Assembly: GCA_029237915.1 (NCBI GenBank)
Contig: JAQWHD010000040.1
Location: forward strand, 1 to 64,000
Origin: Thalassotalea sp.
GTDB lineage: Bacteria > Pseudomonadota > Gammaproteobacteria > Enterobacterales > Alteromonadaceae
DNA: 64,000 bases
Direction: 5' to 3'
Part shown: positions 1-9,434 of the stretch, piece after piece
Layout of the letters: the number at the start of each line of letters is the position of its first letter
How positions within the stretch are numbered: position 1 is the first letter of the stretch
Position numbers and translations under genes: made by a program
The notes under the pieces: generated by a model
What the model saw: only the letters and a program-made list of their open reading frames with translations
What the model was told of the DNA's origin: nothing
Databases searched by the model: none

Positions 1-1178
1 TCACGACCTTTAATTGCTAAATCACGGATGCCGTTTTCAATACCAGCCATGTTCAGTTGATCTGAATCACGAAGTACAGGTGTAACTAAACCGCGTGGCG
101 TAGATACAGCAACCGAGATATCGAAGAAGTTGTGGTAAACAATGTCATCGCCATCGATTGATGCATTAACTGCAGGGAAGCGTTTAAGAGCTTCAGTAAC
201 AGCTTTAACATAGAAAGACATGAAACCAAGACGAGTATTATGAGTTTTCTCAAATAACTCTTTGTACTGAGCACGAAGGTCCATAATTGGCTTCATGTTT
301 ACTTCGTTAAACGTAGTAAGCATTGCAGTAGAGTTTTTCGCTTCTAATAAACGATTGGCAATTGTCTTGCGAAGACGTGTCATAGGTACACGTTTTTGGC
401 TACGTTCGCCTTGAGCAACAACAGGTGCGGCTGCAGCTGCTTTAGGTGCCGCTTTTGGCGCTTTAGCTGCTGCTAAATGAGCAGTAACGTCTTCTTTAGA
501 AATACGACCGCCTTTACCAGAACCTTTAACTTGCGCTGCAGTTAAACCGTTTTCAGATAGTAAACGACGAACTGAAGGAGAAGCAATATCATCACCAGCA
601 GATTCTTCAGCAGCAGGTGCTGAAGTTGTTGGTGCTGAAGTAGCACCTGCGTTTAATTGACCGATAAGTTGGTTACCTAATACTGTATCACCCTCAACAT
701 GGATGATTTTACCAATCACGCCATCTTCTTGAGCTACAACTTCAAGTACAACTTTGTCAGTTTCAATATCAACTAAGTTTTGGTCGCGAGTTACGGCTTC
801 GCCTTCGCTAACATGCCAAGTAGAAACGGTTGCATCAGCAACTGATTCAGGAAGTACAGGTACGTTAATATCAATTACTGAACCAGCTGCAGTAGGAGCA
901 TCTGACTTAGTTTCAGCTTTAGCCGGAGCGGCTTTTGCACCAGCTGCGGCAATAACACCGATCACTTGGTCGCCAAGTACGGTTGCGCCTTCTTCTTGGT
1001 TAATTTCAGTAATAACACCGTCTTCAAGTGCTACTACTTCTAAAACTACTTTATCTGTTTCAATATCTACGAGTATTTGATCACGAGATACTTCATCACC
1101 AACTTGTACATGCCATGTAGCAACTGTTGCGTCAGCAACTGATTCTGGTAACACTGGAACCTTAATTTCAGTTGTCAT
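1..1178 (-). CDS. sucB: Dihydrolipoyl succinyltransferase, E2 of 2-oxoglutarate dehydrogenase (partial, C-terminus off the window)
   Basis: E2 core of the 2-oxoglutarate dehydrogenase complex, moving the succinyl group from E1 to CoA through lipoyl-lysine. Reading back from the ATG at 1176-1178, the protein begins MTTEIKVPVLPESVADATVA and stays open to the window edge (392 codons). It carries two consecutive lipoyl domains, each with the ETDKVVLEV lipoylation motif (DNA near 1041-1070 and 750-776), joined by Ala/Pro-rich linkers. A peripheral-subunit-binding domain follows (SPSVRRLLSENGL), then the start of the acyltransferase domain. The E. coli enzyme has one lipoyl domain, so the duplication is notable. 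It lies 48 bp downstream of sucA on the same strand and is probably co-transcribed with it. The catalytic His motif is beyond the edge. Family assignment is sure; succinyl specificity rests on the adjacent sucA. Confidence 0.93.
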   Translation of the reverse strand, partial: MTTEIKVPVLPESVADATVATWHVQVGDEVSRDQILVDIETDKVVLEVVALEDGVITEINQEEGATVLGDQVIGVIAAAGAKAAPAKAETKSDAPTAAGSVIDINVPVLPESVADATVSTWHVSEGEAVTRDQNLVDIETDKVVLEVVAQEDGVIGKIIHVEGDTVLGNQLIGQLNAGATSAPTTSAPAAEESAGDDIASPSVRRLLSENGLTAAQVKGSGKGGRISKEDVTAHLAAAKAPKAAPKAAAAAPVVAQGERSQKRVPMTRLRKTIANRLLEAKNSTAMLTTFNEVNMKPIMDLRAQYKELFEKTHNTRLGFMSFYVKAVTEALKRFPAVNASIDGDDIVYHNFFDISVAVSTPRGLVTPVLRDSDQLNMAGIENGIRDLAIKGR

Positions 1179-1226
1179 TTTTATTCCTTAGAAATCTTAA
1201 ATTTAAATTACTTAACTGCTATGCAG

Positions 1227-4034
1227 TTAAGCTTTATTAATAGTTAACGCATCATTGACTAATGCTTGCTGTTCTTTAACATGCAAAGACATATAGCCAC
1301 ATGCTGGTGCTGCTGACGCTTTACGACCAGCATATGTCAAGGTAGAACCTTCAGGGATTGCACTGCGGAAATGATGTTGACTACAGTACCATGCACCTTG
1401 GTTTTGAGGTTCTTCTTGACACCAAACGAAATCTTTCACGTTTGGATATTGTGCGATAACGTCTTTCAATTCTTTTTCAGGGAACGGATATAATTGCTCA
1501 ATACGAACAATTGCTACGTCCTTCTGATCGTTCTTACGACGTTGTTCAAGTAGTTCGTAGTAAACTTTACCAGAACACATTACGACGCGAGTCACGTCTT
1601 TTGCCTTTAACTCGTCAATCTCACCAATAACATTATGGTAAGTACCGTCTGCTAACTCTTCTAATGAAGAAACAGCTAACGGGTGACGAAGTAAAGATTT
1701 AGGTGACATTACAATTAATGGACGACGCATTGGACGAACCACTTGGCGACGTAACATATTAAATACTTGCGCCGGAGTAGATGGCACACATACTTGCATG
1801 TTGTGATCAGCACATAACTGTAAGAAACGTTCTAAACGAGCAGATGAATGCTCAGGCCCCTGACCTTCATAACCATGTGGCAGTAAAATAGTTAAACCAC
1901 AAAGGCGGCCCCATTTTTGCTCACCTGAAGAAATAAATTGGTCAAATACCACTTGTGCACCGTTGGCGAAATCACCAAACTGTGCTTCCCAAATAGTTAA
2001 ACCACTTGGCTCTGCTGTTGTATAACCGTATTCAAATGCTAATACAGCAACTTCAGATAACACTGAATCGTATACTTCAAATGGTCCTTGCTCTTTACTA
2101 ATATTTTGTAAAGGCATGTAAGTAGACGCATCTTCTTGGTTATGCAATACAGAATGACGATGGAAGAATGTTCCACGACCAGCATCTTGACCAGTAATAC
2201 GAACACGTTCACCTAAATCAACAATAGAAGCATACGCTAAGTTTTCAGCCATACCCCAATCGAGTAGTTTTTCACCGGTAGCCATTTTCTTACGATCATC
2301 GTATATTTTCTTAACACGAGATTGTAATTTATGCTCTTCAGGATAAGCTGTAATACTAGATGCTAGAGATTTTAATTTGTTTAGATCGATTTTATGATCG
2401 TACTCATCATCCCAGTCATGTCCGATGTATGGAGTCCAGTCAACAGAATGCTCTGTCATTGGGCGCCATTGTTCAACAGTACACTGACCTTCATCAAGCA
2501 GCTTACGGTAGTATTCAACCAACTCTTTCGACTGTGCACTGCTAAGCGTGTGCTCAGCATCTAATTGATCAGCATACATTTGACGTGGAGTTGGATGTTT
2601 TTTAATTGTTTTGTACATTAACGGCTGTGTTGCACTTGGCTCATCAGCTTCGTTATGGCCGTGACGACGGTAACAAACTAAATCGATAACCACATCACGC
2701 TTAAACTTGTTACGGTAATCAAGAGCAACTTGCGTTGCTAAAATAACCGCTTCAGGGTCATCACCATTAACGTGTAAAATTGGTGCCTGTACCATTTTAG
2801 CAATGTCTGTACAGTACTCGGTTGAACGAGTATCTTCTGGCTTAGACGTAGTAAAACCAACTTGGTTATTTACTACAATACGGATAGTACCACCGACTTT
2901 ATATGCACGAGCTTGTGACATATTAAAAGTTTCTTGTACCACACCTTGACCAGCAATAGCTGAGTCACCATGAATAGTGATAGGTAAGACTAAGTCACCT
3001 TTATCACAATCACGACGGTCTAAACGAGCTCGAACACTGCCAATAACTACAGGGTTAACTATCTCTAAATGAGATGGGTTAAAGGCAAGTGCAATATGAA
3101 CATTACCACCAGGAGTTACGAAATCAGAAGAATAACCTTGATGATATTTAACATCACCAGAGCCAATTTGATCTACTTTACCAGCGAATTCGTCAAACAG
3201 TTTGCTTGGGTTTTTACCCATAACATTAACTAAAACGTTTAAGCGGCCACGGTGAGCCATACCAAGTACGACTTCTTTCGTGCCATGCTCGCCTGCGCGC
3301 GTTATTAACTGTTTTAACATTGGAACTAGGCTATCGCCACCTTCTAATGAGAAACGTTTTGCACCTGGGAATTTTGCACCTAAGTATTTTTCTAAACCGT
3401 CAGCTGCAATTAAATCTTTTAAGATTTCAGTTTTTTCAGCTTTAGTAAAGTTAGCTTTTGATTGCACTGACTCAAGGCGCTGTTGTAACCAACGCTTTTC
3501 AGTTGTTGAAGTGATGTGCATGTATTCTGCACCAATAGCACCACAGTACGTGTTATTTAACGTAGTGTAGATATCACCCAAACGCATTGACTCTTGCCCT
3601 ACGGCTAAAGAACCAACGTTAAATTCTTTATCAAATTCTGACTTAGATAAATCATGATGAGACAACTCAAGATCGCGAACACGTTCACGTTTCCAAATAC
3701 CTAACGGATCTAAGTTAGCATTTTGGTGACCGCGGAAGCGGTATGAGTTAATTAATTGCAGTACACGAACTTGTTTTGCGTCAGATTCAGAACCAACAGT
3801 AACGTGTTTCACGTTCTCTTTCGCTAATTGACGAAACTCTGCACGAACAACACTATGGTTCGTTTCAGTATTTACGCCATCAACCTTTGGTAAATCATCA
3901 AACACTTTACGCCACTCATCAGATACAGAGTGTGCATTTTCTAGGTAAGATTCGTATAGCTCTTCAATATATTCAGCGTTATTACCGCTAAAATGGGAAG
4001 ACTCTAACCAGGCCTTCATTACACCTTCAGGCAT
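1227..4034 (-). CDS. sucA: 2-oxoglutarate dehydrogenase E1 component
   Basis: Thiamine-diphosphate-dependent decarboxylase that starts the 2-oxoglutarate to succinyl-CoA step of the TCA cycle. The 935-residue length matches the family. The N-terminus (MPEGVMKAWLESS) aligns with the E2/E3-docking start of E. coli SucA (MQNSALKAWLDSS). The signature blocks GMAHRGRLNVLVNVMGK, GDSAIAGQGVVQETFNMS and NNQVGFTTSKP are present, with a C-terminal transketolase-like domain (LLPHGYEGQGPEHSSARLER). An AGGA-type ribosome-binding site precedes the ATG at 4034. It lies between sdhB and sucB in the conserved order sdhCDAB-sucAB. A GC-rich hairpin at 4153-4178 separates it from sdhB and could set relative expression. 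Confidence 0.97.
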   Translation of the reverse strand: MPEGVMKAWLESSHFSGNNAEYIEELYESYLENAHSVSDEWRKVFDDLPKVDGVNTETNHSVVRAEFRQLAKENVKHVTVGSESDAKQVRVLQLINSYRFRGHQNANLDPLGIWKRERVRDLELSHHDLSKSEFDKEFNVGSLAVGQESMRLGDIYTTLNNTYCGAIGAEYMHITSTTEKRWLQQRLESVQSKANFTKAEKTEILKDLIAADGLEKYLGAKFPGAKRFSLEGGDSLVPMLKQLITRAGEHGTKEVVLGMAHRGRLNVLVNVMGKNPSKLFDEFAGKVDQIGSGDVKYHQGYSSDFVTPGGNVHIALAFNPSHLEIVNPVVIGSVRARLDRRDCDKGDLVLPITIHGDSAIAGQGVVQETFNMSQARAYKVGGTIRIVVNNQVGFTTSKPEDTRSTEYCTDIAKMVQAPILHVNGDDPEAVILATQVALDYRNKFKRDVVIDLVCYRRHGHNEADEPSATQPLMYKTIKKHPTPRQMYADQLDAEHTLSSAQSKELVEYYRKLLDEGQCTVEQWRPMTEHSVDWTPYIGHDWDDEYDHKIDLNKLKSLASSITAYPEEHKLQSRVKKIYDDRKKMATGEKLLDWGMAENLAYASIVDLGERVRITGQDAGRGTFFHRHSVLHNQEDASTYMPLQNISKEQGPFEVYDSVLSEVAVLAFEYGYTTAEPSGLTIWEAQFGDFANGAQVVFDQFISSGEQKWGRLCGLTILLPHGYEGQGPEHSSARLERFLQLCADHNMQVCVPSTPAQVFNMLRRQVVRPMRRPLIVMSPKSLLRHPLAVSSLEELADGTYHNVIGEIDELKAKDVTRVVMCSGKVYYELLEQRRKNDQKDVAIVRIEQLYPFPEKELKDVIAQYPNVKDFVWCQEEPQNQGAWYCSQHHFRSAIPEGSTLTYAGRKASAAPACGYMSLHVKEQQALVNDALTINKA

Positions 4035-4152
4035 TTCCTGTTCCTATAAATTGGTTATCACCAATAGACGTTTAATCAAATGTTCATAACAAGACTAAGC
4101 GTTTAAAGTCGTTATAGTAAATGTTATAAATCAGTTTTGTTAAAACTAAAAT

Positions 4153-4178
4153 GCCAGGTCTGCTTGCACAGACCCGGC
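4153..4178 (-). terminator. Hairpin between sdhB and sucA (attenuator or partial terminator)
   Basis: On the minus strand a 10-bp stem with one wobble or mismatch (GCCGGGTCTG pairing with CAGACCTGGC, 6-nt loop) is followed by an interrupted T-rich stretch. It lies in the 193-bp sdhB-sucA gap, downstream of sdhB. The T-run is imperfect, so read-through into sucA, or an RNA-processing or stability role, is as likely as full termination. Confidence 0.5.
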
Positions 4179-4227
4179 GATATACCTTATAAGTTTTAGC
4201 CATAAAGACTAAAATTTATTGTATTAG

Positions 4228-4938
4228 TTATACCGCTCTTTGTAACAACATTGATTTGATTGAACCAATGGCCTTTGTAGGGTTAAGACCCTTAGGACAT
4301 ACGTCAACACAATTCATGATGCCATGACAACGGAAAACACTGTATGCATCTTGTAAGTTGTCTAAGCGTTCATCGGTTGCAGTATCACGGCTATCGATAA
4401 GGAAACGATAAGCATGTAACAAACCTGCTGGGCCGATAAATTTGTCTGGATTCCACCAGAACGACGGACAAGAAGTTGAACAACAAGCACATAAAATACA
4501 CTCGTATAAACCATCTAGCTTGTCACGTTCTTCAATCGATTGAAGATGTTCACGAGCTGGTGGGTTCTGGCCATCATTAATTAAGTATGGTTTGATTTTT
4601 TCATATTGATTATAAAACTGAGTCATATCAATAATTAAATCACGTACTACCGGTAAGCCCGGTAATGGACGTAAAACGATAACGTTCTTTTTAATGTCTG
4701 ATAATGGCGTAATACACGCTAAGCCATTTTTACCATTCATATTTAAACCATCACTACCACAAACACCTTCACGACATGAACGACGGAAAGATAATGTAGC
4801 GTCTTGCTCTTTTAATAAAATAAGAGCGTCTAGTACCATCATGTCAGAACCTTCTGGAATTTCCAGAGAATATTCTTTCATGTATGGTTTCGCGTCAACA
4901 TCTGGGTTGTAGCGATAAATTGAAAACTTCTGAATCAT
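4228..4938 (-). CDS. sdhB: Succinate dehydrogenase iron-sulfur subunit
   Basis: Iron-sulfur subunit of respiratory complex II, passing electrons from the SdhA flavin to ubiquinone at the membrane anchor. The 236 residues show three cluster-binding cysteine groups: the [2Fe-2S] motif CREGVCGSDGLNMNG near residue 55, then CILCACCSTSCP near 150 and CHGIMNCVDVCPKGLNP near 205 for the [4Fe-4S] and [3Fe-4S] clusters. GGAG lies 7-8 nt before the ATG at 4938. The gene is 11 bp after sdhA, in one operon with sdhCDA. Confidence 0.97.
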   Translation of the reverse strand: MIQKFSIYRYNPDVDAKPYMKEYSLEIPEGSDMMVLDALILLKEQDATLSFRRSCREGVCGSDGLNMNGKNGLACITPLSDIKKNVIVLRPLPGLPVVRDLIIDMTQFYNQYEKIKPYLINDGQNPPAREHLQSIEERDKLDGLYECILCACCSTSCPSFWWNPDKFIGPAGLLHAYRFLIDSRDTATDERLDNLQDAYSVFRCHGIMNCVDVCPKGLNPTKAIGSIKSMLLQRAV

Positions 4939-4949
4939 CTCAACAGCTC

Positions 4950-6722
4950 CTAGTAAGTTCTTGCTTTCGGCGGGAAGGCTTCACGATGAACTGGCGCCAT
5001 GTTCACATCACGTTTACTCATATCTTCAGTTTGAGGTGAATAAATTGAGTGGCATAACCAGTTAGCATCATCACGTTCAGTGAAATCTTGACGAGCATGA
5101 GCACCGCGAGATTCAGTACGGAAGTTAGCCGCTTTTGCTGAACAGAAAGCTGTTTCCATTAAGTTATCTAATTCTAAACATTCAATACGTTGCGTGTTAA
5201 ATTCAGTAGATTTGTCGTCAAGACGAGCATTTTGCAGACGTTCACGAATTTCAGTTAACTCTTTCATGCCTTGTGCCATAGCTTCACCTTCACGGAATAC
5301 CGAGAAGTTCATTTGCATACAGTTTTGTAAGTCTTTACGAATTTGTACCGGGTCTTCACCTTTATCAGATGCTTCCCAACGGTTAAAGCGAGTTAATGAT
5401 TGCTCTAAGTCAGACTCAGATGCATCTTTACCACTTTGCGTATCTTTTAAGTAAGTGCCTAAGAAGTTACCCGCAGCACGACCAAATACAACTAAATCAA
5501 GTAATGAGTTACCACCTAAGCGGTTTGCACCATGAACTGATACACAAGCAATTTCACCAACAGCGAATAAACCTTCAACCACTTTTTCAGTGCCATCAGC
5601 AGCAATTGATAATGCTTGACCGTTAACGTTACAAGGTACACCACCCATTTGGTAATGACATGTAGGGATAACTGGGATTGGCGCTTCCGCAGGGTCGATA
5701 TGAGCAAATGTTTTTGATAAATCACACACACCTGGTAGACGCTTATAAAGAGTCTCACGACCTAAATGATCAAGTTTCAGTTGGATGTGCTTACCAAATT
5801 GTGGATGATCAAGACCGCGACCTTCACGAATTTCTGTCATCATTGAACGAGCAACAACGTCACGACCTGCTAAATCTTTAGCATTAGGAGCATAACGTTC
5901 CATGAAACGTTCGCCGTCTTTGTTTAGAAGGTAACCACCTTCACCACGACAACCTTCAGTAACAAGTACACCTGCACCAGCAATACCGGTTGGGTGGAAC
6001 TGCCACATTTCCATATCTTGCATTTGTACACCAGCACGAAGCGACATACCAACACCGTCACCAGTGTTGATGTGAGCATTAGTTGTTGATGCGAAAATAC
6101 GACCTGCACCACCAGTTGCTAATACTGTTGCACGAGATTTAAAGTAAACTACTTCACCCGTTTCAATACAAACTGCAGTACAACCAACAACGTCACCGTT
6201 ATCGTTCTTAACTAAATCTAATGCATACCACTCAGAGAATACGTTAGTTTTGTTTTTAACATTCTGTTGGTATAAACAGTGAAGAAGTGCGTGACCAGTA
6301 CGGTCAGCTGCTGCTGCTGTACGAGCTGCTTGTTCGCCACCAAAATTCTTAGATTGACCACCGAATGGACGTTGGTAAATTTTACCTTCTTCCGTACGAG
6401 AGAAAGGTAAACCCATCTTCTCTAATTCAATGATTGCTTCTGGACCAGTTTTACACATGTATTCGATTGCGTCTTGGTCGCCGATAAAATCAGAACCTTT
6501 AACGGTATCGTACATATGTTGTTCCCAATGATCTTCATGAGCGTTACCAAGAGCAACGGTGATACCACCTTGCGCTGATACCGTATGAGAACGAGTTGGA
6601 AAAACTTTTGAAATCAAGGCACAAGATTGGCCTGACTCAGTAATTGCTAAAGCGGCGCGCATACCCGCACCACCAGCGCCGATAACTACGGCATCAAATT
6701 CACGAACAGGAACGTTGTTCAC
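4950..6722 (-). CDS. sdhA: Succinate dehydrogenase flavoprotein subunit
   Basis: Catalytic FAD-containing subunit of complex II, oxidising succinate to fumarate. The 590 residues contain the N-terminal dinucleotide fold ([14 protein letters not shown]), the motif with the FAD-attachment His ([10 protein letters not shown]), the substrate-site blocks [21 protein letters not shown] and [22 protein letters not shown], and the usual C-terminal helical domain. The start is GTG at 6722, directly abutting the TAA of sdhD (TAAGTG). It gives an N-terminus ([13 protein letters not shown]) colinear with E. coli SdhA ([12 protein letters not shown]). The abutting stop and start suggest translational coupling to sdhD. 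Confidence 0.97.
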   Translation of the reverse strand: MNNVPVREFDAVVIGAGGAGMRAALAITESGQSCALISKVFPTRSHTVSAQGGITVALGNAHEDHWEQHMYDTVKGSDFIGDQDAIEYMCKTGPEAIIELEKMGLPFSRTEEGKIYQRPFGGQSKNFGGEQAARTAAAADRTGHALLHCLYQQNVKNKTNVFSEWYALDLVKNDNGDVVGCTAVCIETGEVVYFKSRATVLATGGAGRIFASTTNAHINTGDGVGMSLRAGVQMQDMEMWQFHPTGIAGAGVLVTEGCRGEGGYLLNKDGERFMERYAPNAKDLAGRDVVARSMMTEIREGRGLDHPQFGKHIQLKLDHLGRETLYKRLPGVCDLSKTFAHIDPAEAPIPVIPTCHYQMGGVPCNVNGQALSIAADGTEKVVEGLFAVGEIACVSVHGANRLGGNSLLDLVVFGRAAGNFLGTYLKDTQSGKDASESDLEQSLTRFNRWEASDKGEDPVQIRKDLQNCMQMNFSVFREGEAMAQGMKELTEIRERLQNARLDDKSTEFNTQRIECLELDNLMETAFCSAKAANFRTESRGAHARQDFTERDDANWLCHSIYSPQTEDMSKRDVNMAPVHREAFPPKARTY

Positions 6723-7070
6723 TTACACACCCCACACTGTTAACAATACAGCTAAAACGTAAACGAATAGCGTAATAGTAAAAATAAATTGTAATAAACC
6801 ACGTAATTTAATATTTTTTACGTAGTCTGTTAATACTTGCCAAATACCAATCCAAGCGTGGAAAAGTACAGCGATAACGGCAAGAATTGTAAAAATTTTC
6901 ATTGCAAGGTTAGCGAAAAGTCCTTGCCATATTTCATAAGTAACTTCTGGAGTACAAATGAAGAAACACAGCATAAAGATACTGTATGCAGCCAATACAA
7001 GAGCACTTGCACGAATTAAGATAAAATCGTGAATACCATTGCGGCCTAAAGTTGCAACGTTGCCTACCAT
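6723..7070 (-). CDS. sdhD: Succinate dehydrogenase membrane anchor subunit SdhD
   Basis: Small hydrophobic cytochrome b556 anchor that, with SdhC, binds haem and ubiquinone. I place the start at the ATG at 7070, not at the upstream in-frame codon at 7106. The protein then begins MVGNVATLGRNGIHDFILIRA, colinear with E. coli SdhD ([21 protein letters not shown]), and an AGGAG site precedes it. The 115 residues hold three predicted membrane helices and the conserved quinone-site segment WQVLTDYVKN. The start overlaps the sdhC stop by 7 nt, which suggests coupled translation. Confidence 0.93.
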   Translation of the reverse strand: MVGNVATLGRNGIHDFILIRASALVLAAYSIFMLCFFICTPEVTYEIWQGLFANLAMKIFTILAVIAVLFHAWIGIWQVLTDYVKNIKLRGLLQFIFTITLFVYVLAVLLTVWGV

Positions 7071-7438
7071 AACCAAACTCCTGCTAATGCTGAAAGTGCA
7101 ATCCAAAGCGCGATAACGAATTTAGCACTCGTTTGGCCTGACTCTTTCTCTTCTAAATGCCCCATATCCATAATTAAGTGACGGATACCGCCAACGATAT
7201 GATAAGTAAGAGCAGAAACGATGCCCCAGATGATAAATTTAAAGAAGGCACCATCCAAACATTCTTTTACTGAAGCAAAACCTTCAGCTGATGAAAGTGA
7301 TAAGGAAAGGGTCCAAATTAGAATACCTACAGCGAAAACCATCATTACGCCACTAATGCGGTGTAATATTGATGCTTTGCCGGCTGCCGGTAACTTGATT
7401 GTTGATAAATCAAGATTTACAGGTCGTTGTTTTTTCAC
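7064..7438 (-). CDS. sdhC: Succinate dehydrogenase cytochrome b556 subunit SdhC
   Basis: Membrane anchor of complex II and first gene of the sdhCDAB operon. The 124 residues begin (M)KKQRPVNLDLSTIKLP, the conserved amphipathic N-terminus, followed by ILHRISGVMMVFAVGILIW (helix I with the quinone-site Ser/Arg region) and a second segment, YHIVGGIRHLIMDMGH, carrying the haem-ligand His. The start codon is GTG at 7438; no in-frame ATG lies nearby upstream, and AGG sits about 10 nt before it. It diverges from gltA across a 480-bp region. Confidence 0.95.
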   Translation of the reverse strand: MKKQRPVNLDLSTIKLPAAGKASILHRISGVMMVFAVGILIWTLSLSLSSAEGFASVKECLDGAFFKFIIWGIVSALTYHIVGGIRHLIMDMGHLEEKESGQTSAKFVIALWIALSALAGVWLW

Positions 7439-7918
7439 GTTTTCTTGCCTAAAGGGTTGTTGAACAAGCTATTATTTTTTAATGTATCTTATTATTATCG
7501 ATAAACTGACAAAAAAGATACCCCTACTTTAGTAAAGTATTTAGGTTGGTTCTTCTGTTTATCTACTGCTTATTTAAAATATTTTATCGACAAACAGATC
7601 AGGTGAATTATATAGATGTATATATTGAATTACAATTAATGACTCTTTAAAAATAGAAAAATTAGAGTTTTTGCACAAAAGTTTACATTTATGGCATTTT
7701 TCAATTGACTTGTAACCCCATATTCAGAGTAGAATGTAGGCAATTTTATTTAGATGATTACTGACTAAAGTCGCATAACAATTCATTAACCTAAGTGTTA
7801 TACAAGTGTAACGACAAAATTAAGCGCTAAATATTTAATATTAAACGCACAAAAACAATTATAAAATTAAATCCGTAATCTTAATTACAACATACACATT
7901 TTTAGAGAGGAATTTTCT
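7439..7918. promoter_or_regulatory. Divergent sdhC / gltA control region
   Basis: 480 bp of AT-rich DNA without a credible gene, separating the sdh operon (minus) from gltA (plus). On the plus strand TTGACT (7705-7710) and TAGAAT (7730-7735) are 19 bp apart and would give gltA a leader of roughly 175 nt. On the minus strand TTGTCA with AT-rich hexamers near 7480-7515 is only a weak candidate for sdhC. I see no clear operator. Confidence 0.4.
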
Positions 7919-9208
7919 ATGGCTGACAATAAAGCCACACTGAGCATTGCAGGACAGGAAGTAGCGGAATTACCAATTCTTTCAGGTACCGCAGGTAACG
8001 ACGTTATCGACATTCGTACTTTAGGTGGCAAAGGTTACTTTACTTATGACCCTGGCTTTTTAGCAACGGCGTCTTGTGAATCAGAAATTACTTTCATTGA
8101 CGGCGGTAAAGGTATTTTACAACACCGTGGTTATGCAATTGATGATTTAGCAAAAAAAGCGGATTACTTAGAAGTTTGTTATGTACTTTTAAATGGTCAA
8201 GCGCCAAACCAAGAAGAATACGATGAGTTTGTCGGCATCATTACTAACCACACTATGGTTAACGAGAAGCTTGCTAACTTCTTCCGTGGTTTCATGCACG
8301 ATGCTCACCCTATGGCGATGCTTTGTGGTGTTGTTGGTGCGTTATCATCATTCTATCACTCAGATTTAGATATTACTGACCAAGCTCAACGTAAACGTTG
8401 TGCCCATCGTTTAGTTGCTAAAATGCCGACTATTGCTGCTATGGCATACAAGTACAGTATTGGTCAGCCGTTTGTTTATCCACGTAACGATTTATCATAC
8501 TCAGAAAACTTCTTACACATGATGTTCTCTGTACCTGCACAAGAGTACAAAGTAAGTTCTACTCTTGCAAAAGCAATGGACCGTATCTTTATTCTTCATG
8601 CTGACCACGAGCAAAATGCTTCAACGTCAACTGTACGTTTAGCTGGTTCATCTGGTGCTAACCCTTACGCTTGTATTGCTGCTGGTGTTGCATCACTATG
8701 GGGTCCTGCTCACGGCGGTGCTAACGAAGCTTGTTTAACTATGCTTGAAGAAATTGGCAGTGTTGACCGTGTTGACGAATATGTAGCTAAAGCAAAAGAT
8801 AAAGCTGACCCGTTCCGCTTAATGGGCTTTGGCCACCGTGTTTACAAAAACTTCGACCCTCGCGCTACAGTAATGCGTGAAACTTGTCATGAAGTTTTAA
8901 AAGAGCTTGGCATTAACGATCCATTACTAGACGTTGCTATGGCACTTGAGAAAGTTGCTTTAGAAGATCAATACTTTGTTGAAAAGAAACTTTACCCTAA
9001 CGTAGATTTCTACTCAGGTATCATTCTTAAAGCTATTGGTATTCCAACAAGCATGTTCACAGTAATTTTTGCTATGTCACGTACTGTTGGTTGGTGTGCA
9101 CATTGGGATGAGATGTTAACTCAACCGGGTCAAAAAATTGGTCGTCCACGTCAAAACTACACCGGTGAATTAAATAAAGAGTTTACTCCTTTAGATTCAC
9201 ACAAGTAA
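7919..9208 (+). CDS. gltA: Citrate synthase (type II)
   Basis: Condenses oxaloacetate and acetyl-CoA into citrate, the entry step of the TCA cycle. The 429 residues match the hexameric, NADH-sensitive proteobacterial type. Active-site segments are visible: [33 protein letters not shown] with the catalytic His, and [24 protein letters not shown] lies 5-8 nt before the ATG. It is divergent from sdhCDAB-sucAB, as in E. coli. A strong intrinsic terminator follows at 9245. Confidence 0.98.
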   Translation: MADNKATLSIAGQEVAELPILSGTAGNDVIDIRTLGGKGYFTYDPGFLATASCESEITFIDGGKGILQHRGYAIDDLAKKADYLEVCYVLLNGQAPNQEEYDEFVGIITNHTMVNEKLANFFRGFMHDAHPMAMLCGVVGALSSFYHSDLDITDQAQRKRCAHRLVAKMPTIAAMAYKYSIGQPFVYPRNDLSYSENFLHMMFSVPAQEYKVSSTLAKAMDRIFILHADHEQNASTSTVRLAGSSGANPYACIAAGVASLWGPAHGGANEACLTMLEEIGSVDRVDEYVAKAKDKADPFRLMGFGHRVYKNFDPRATVMRETCHEVLKELGINDPLLDVAMALEKVALEDQYFVEKKLYPNVDFYSGIILKAIGIPTSMFTVIFAMSRTVGWCAHWDEMLTQPGQKIGRPRQNYTGELNKEFTPLDSHK

Positions 9209-9244
9209 TTTGTCATTGACGAAATAACAAAACATTATGTTTTG

Positions 9245-9270
9245 AAAAAGGTAGCTTTAGCTACCTTTTT
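9245..9270 (+). terminator. Intrinsic terminator of gltA
   Basis: Perfect 11-bp stem (AAAAAGGTAGC with GCTACCTTTTT, loop TTTA), ending in a T-run, 36 bp after the gltA stop. Confidence 0.85.
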
Positions 9271-9434
9271 AGTTTTTAAAGCAATAAATATATTTTCTAA
9301 AAATAGTCATAAATAACCGTAACTTATAACGATTGTTAAAATATTTACTTGAAATGTCAGTATATCTTGCTTTAATTTTAAATAACCAATAAGTTATATA
9401 ACGTAACCAAAAAATATAACTAGAAAGGGTCACA

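Noticed and set aside
754..1080. Open frame on the plus strand across sucB (Thr/Ser/Ala-rich)
   Set aside because: It is the antisense shadow of the two lipoyl domains; no ribosome site, and sucB coding is clear.
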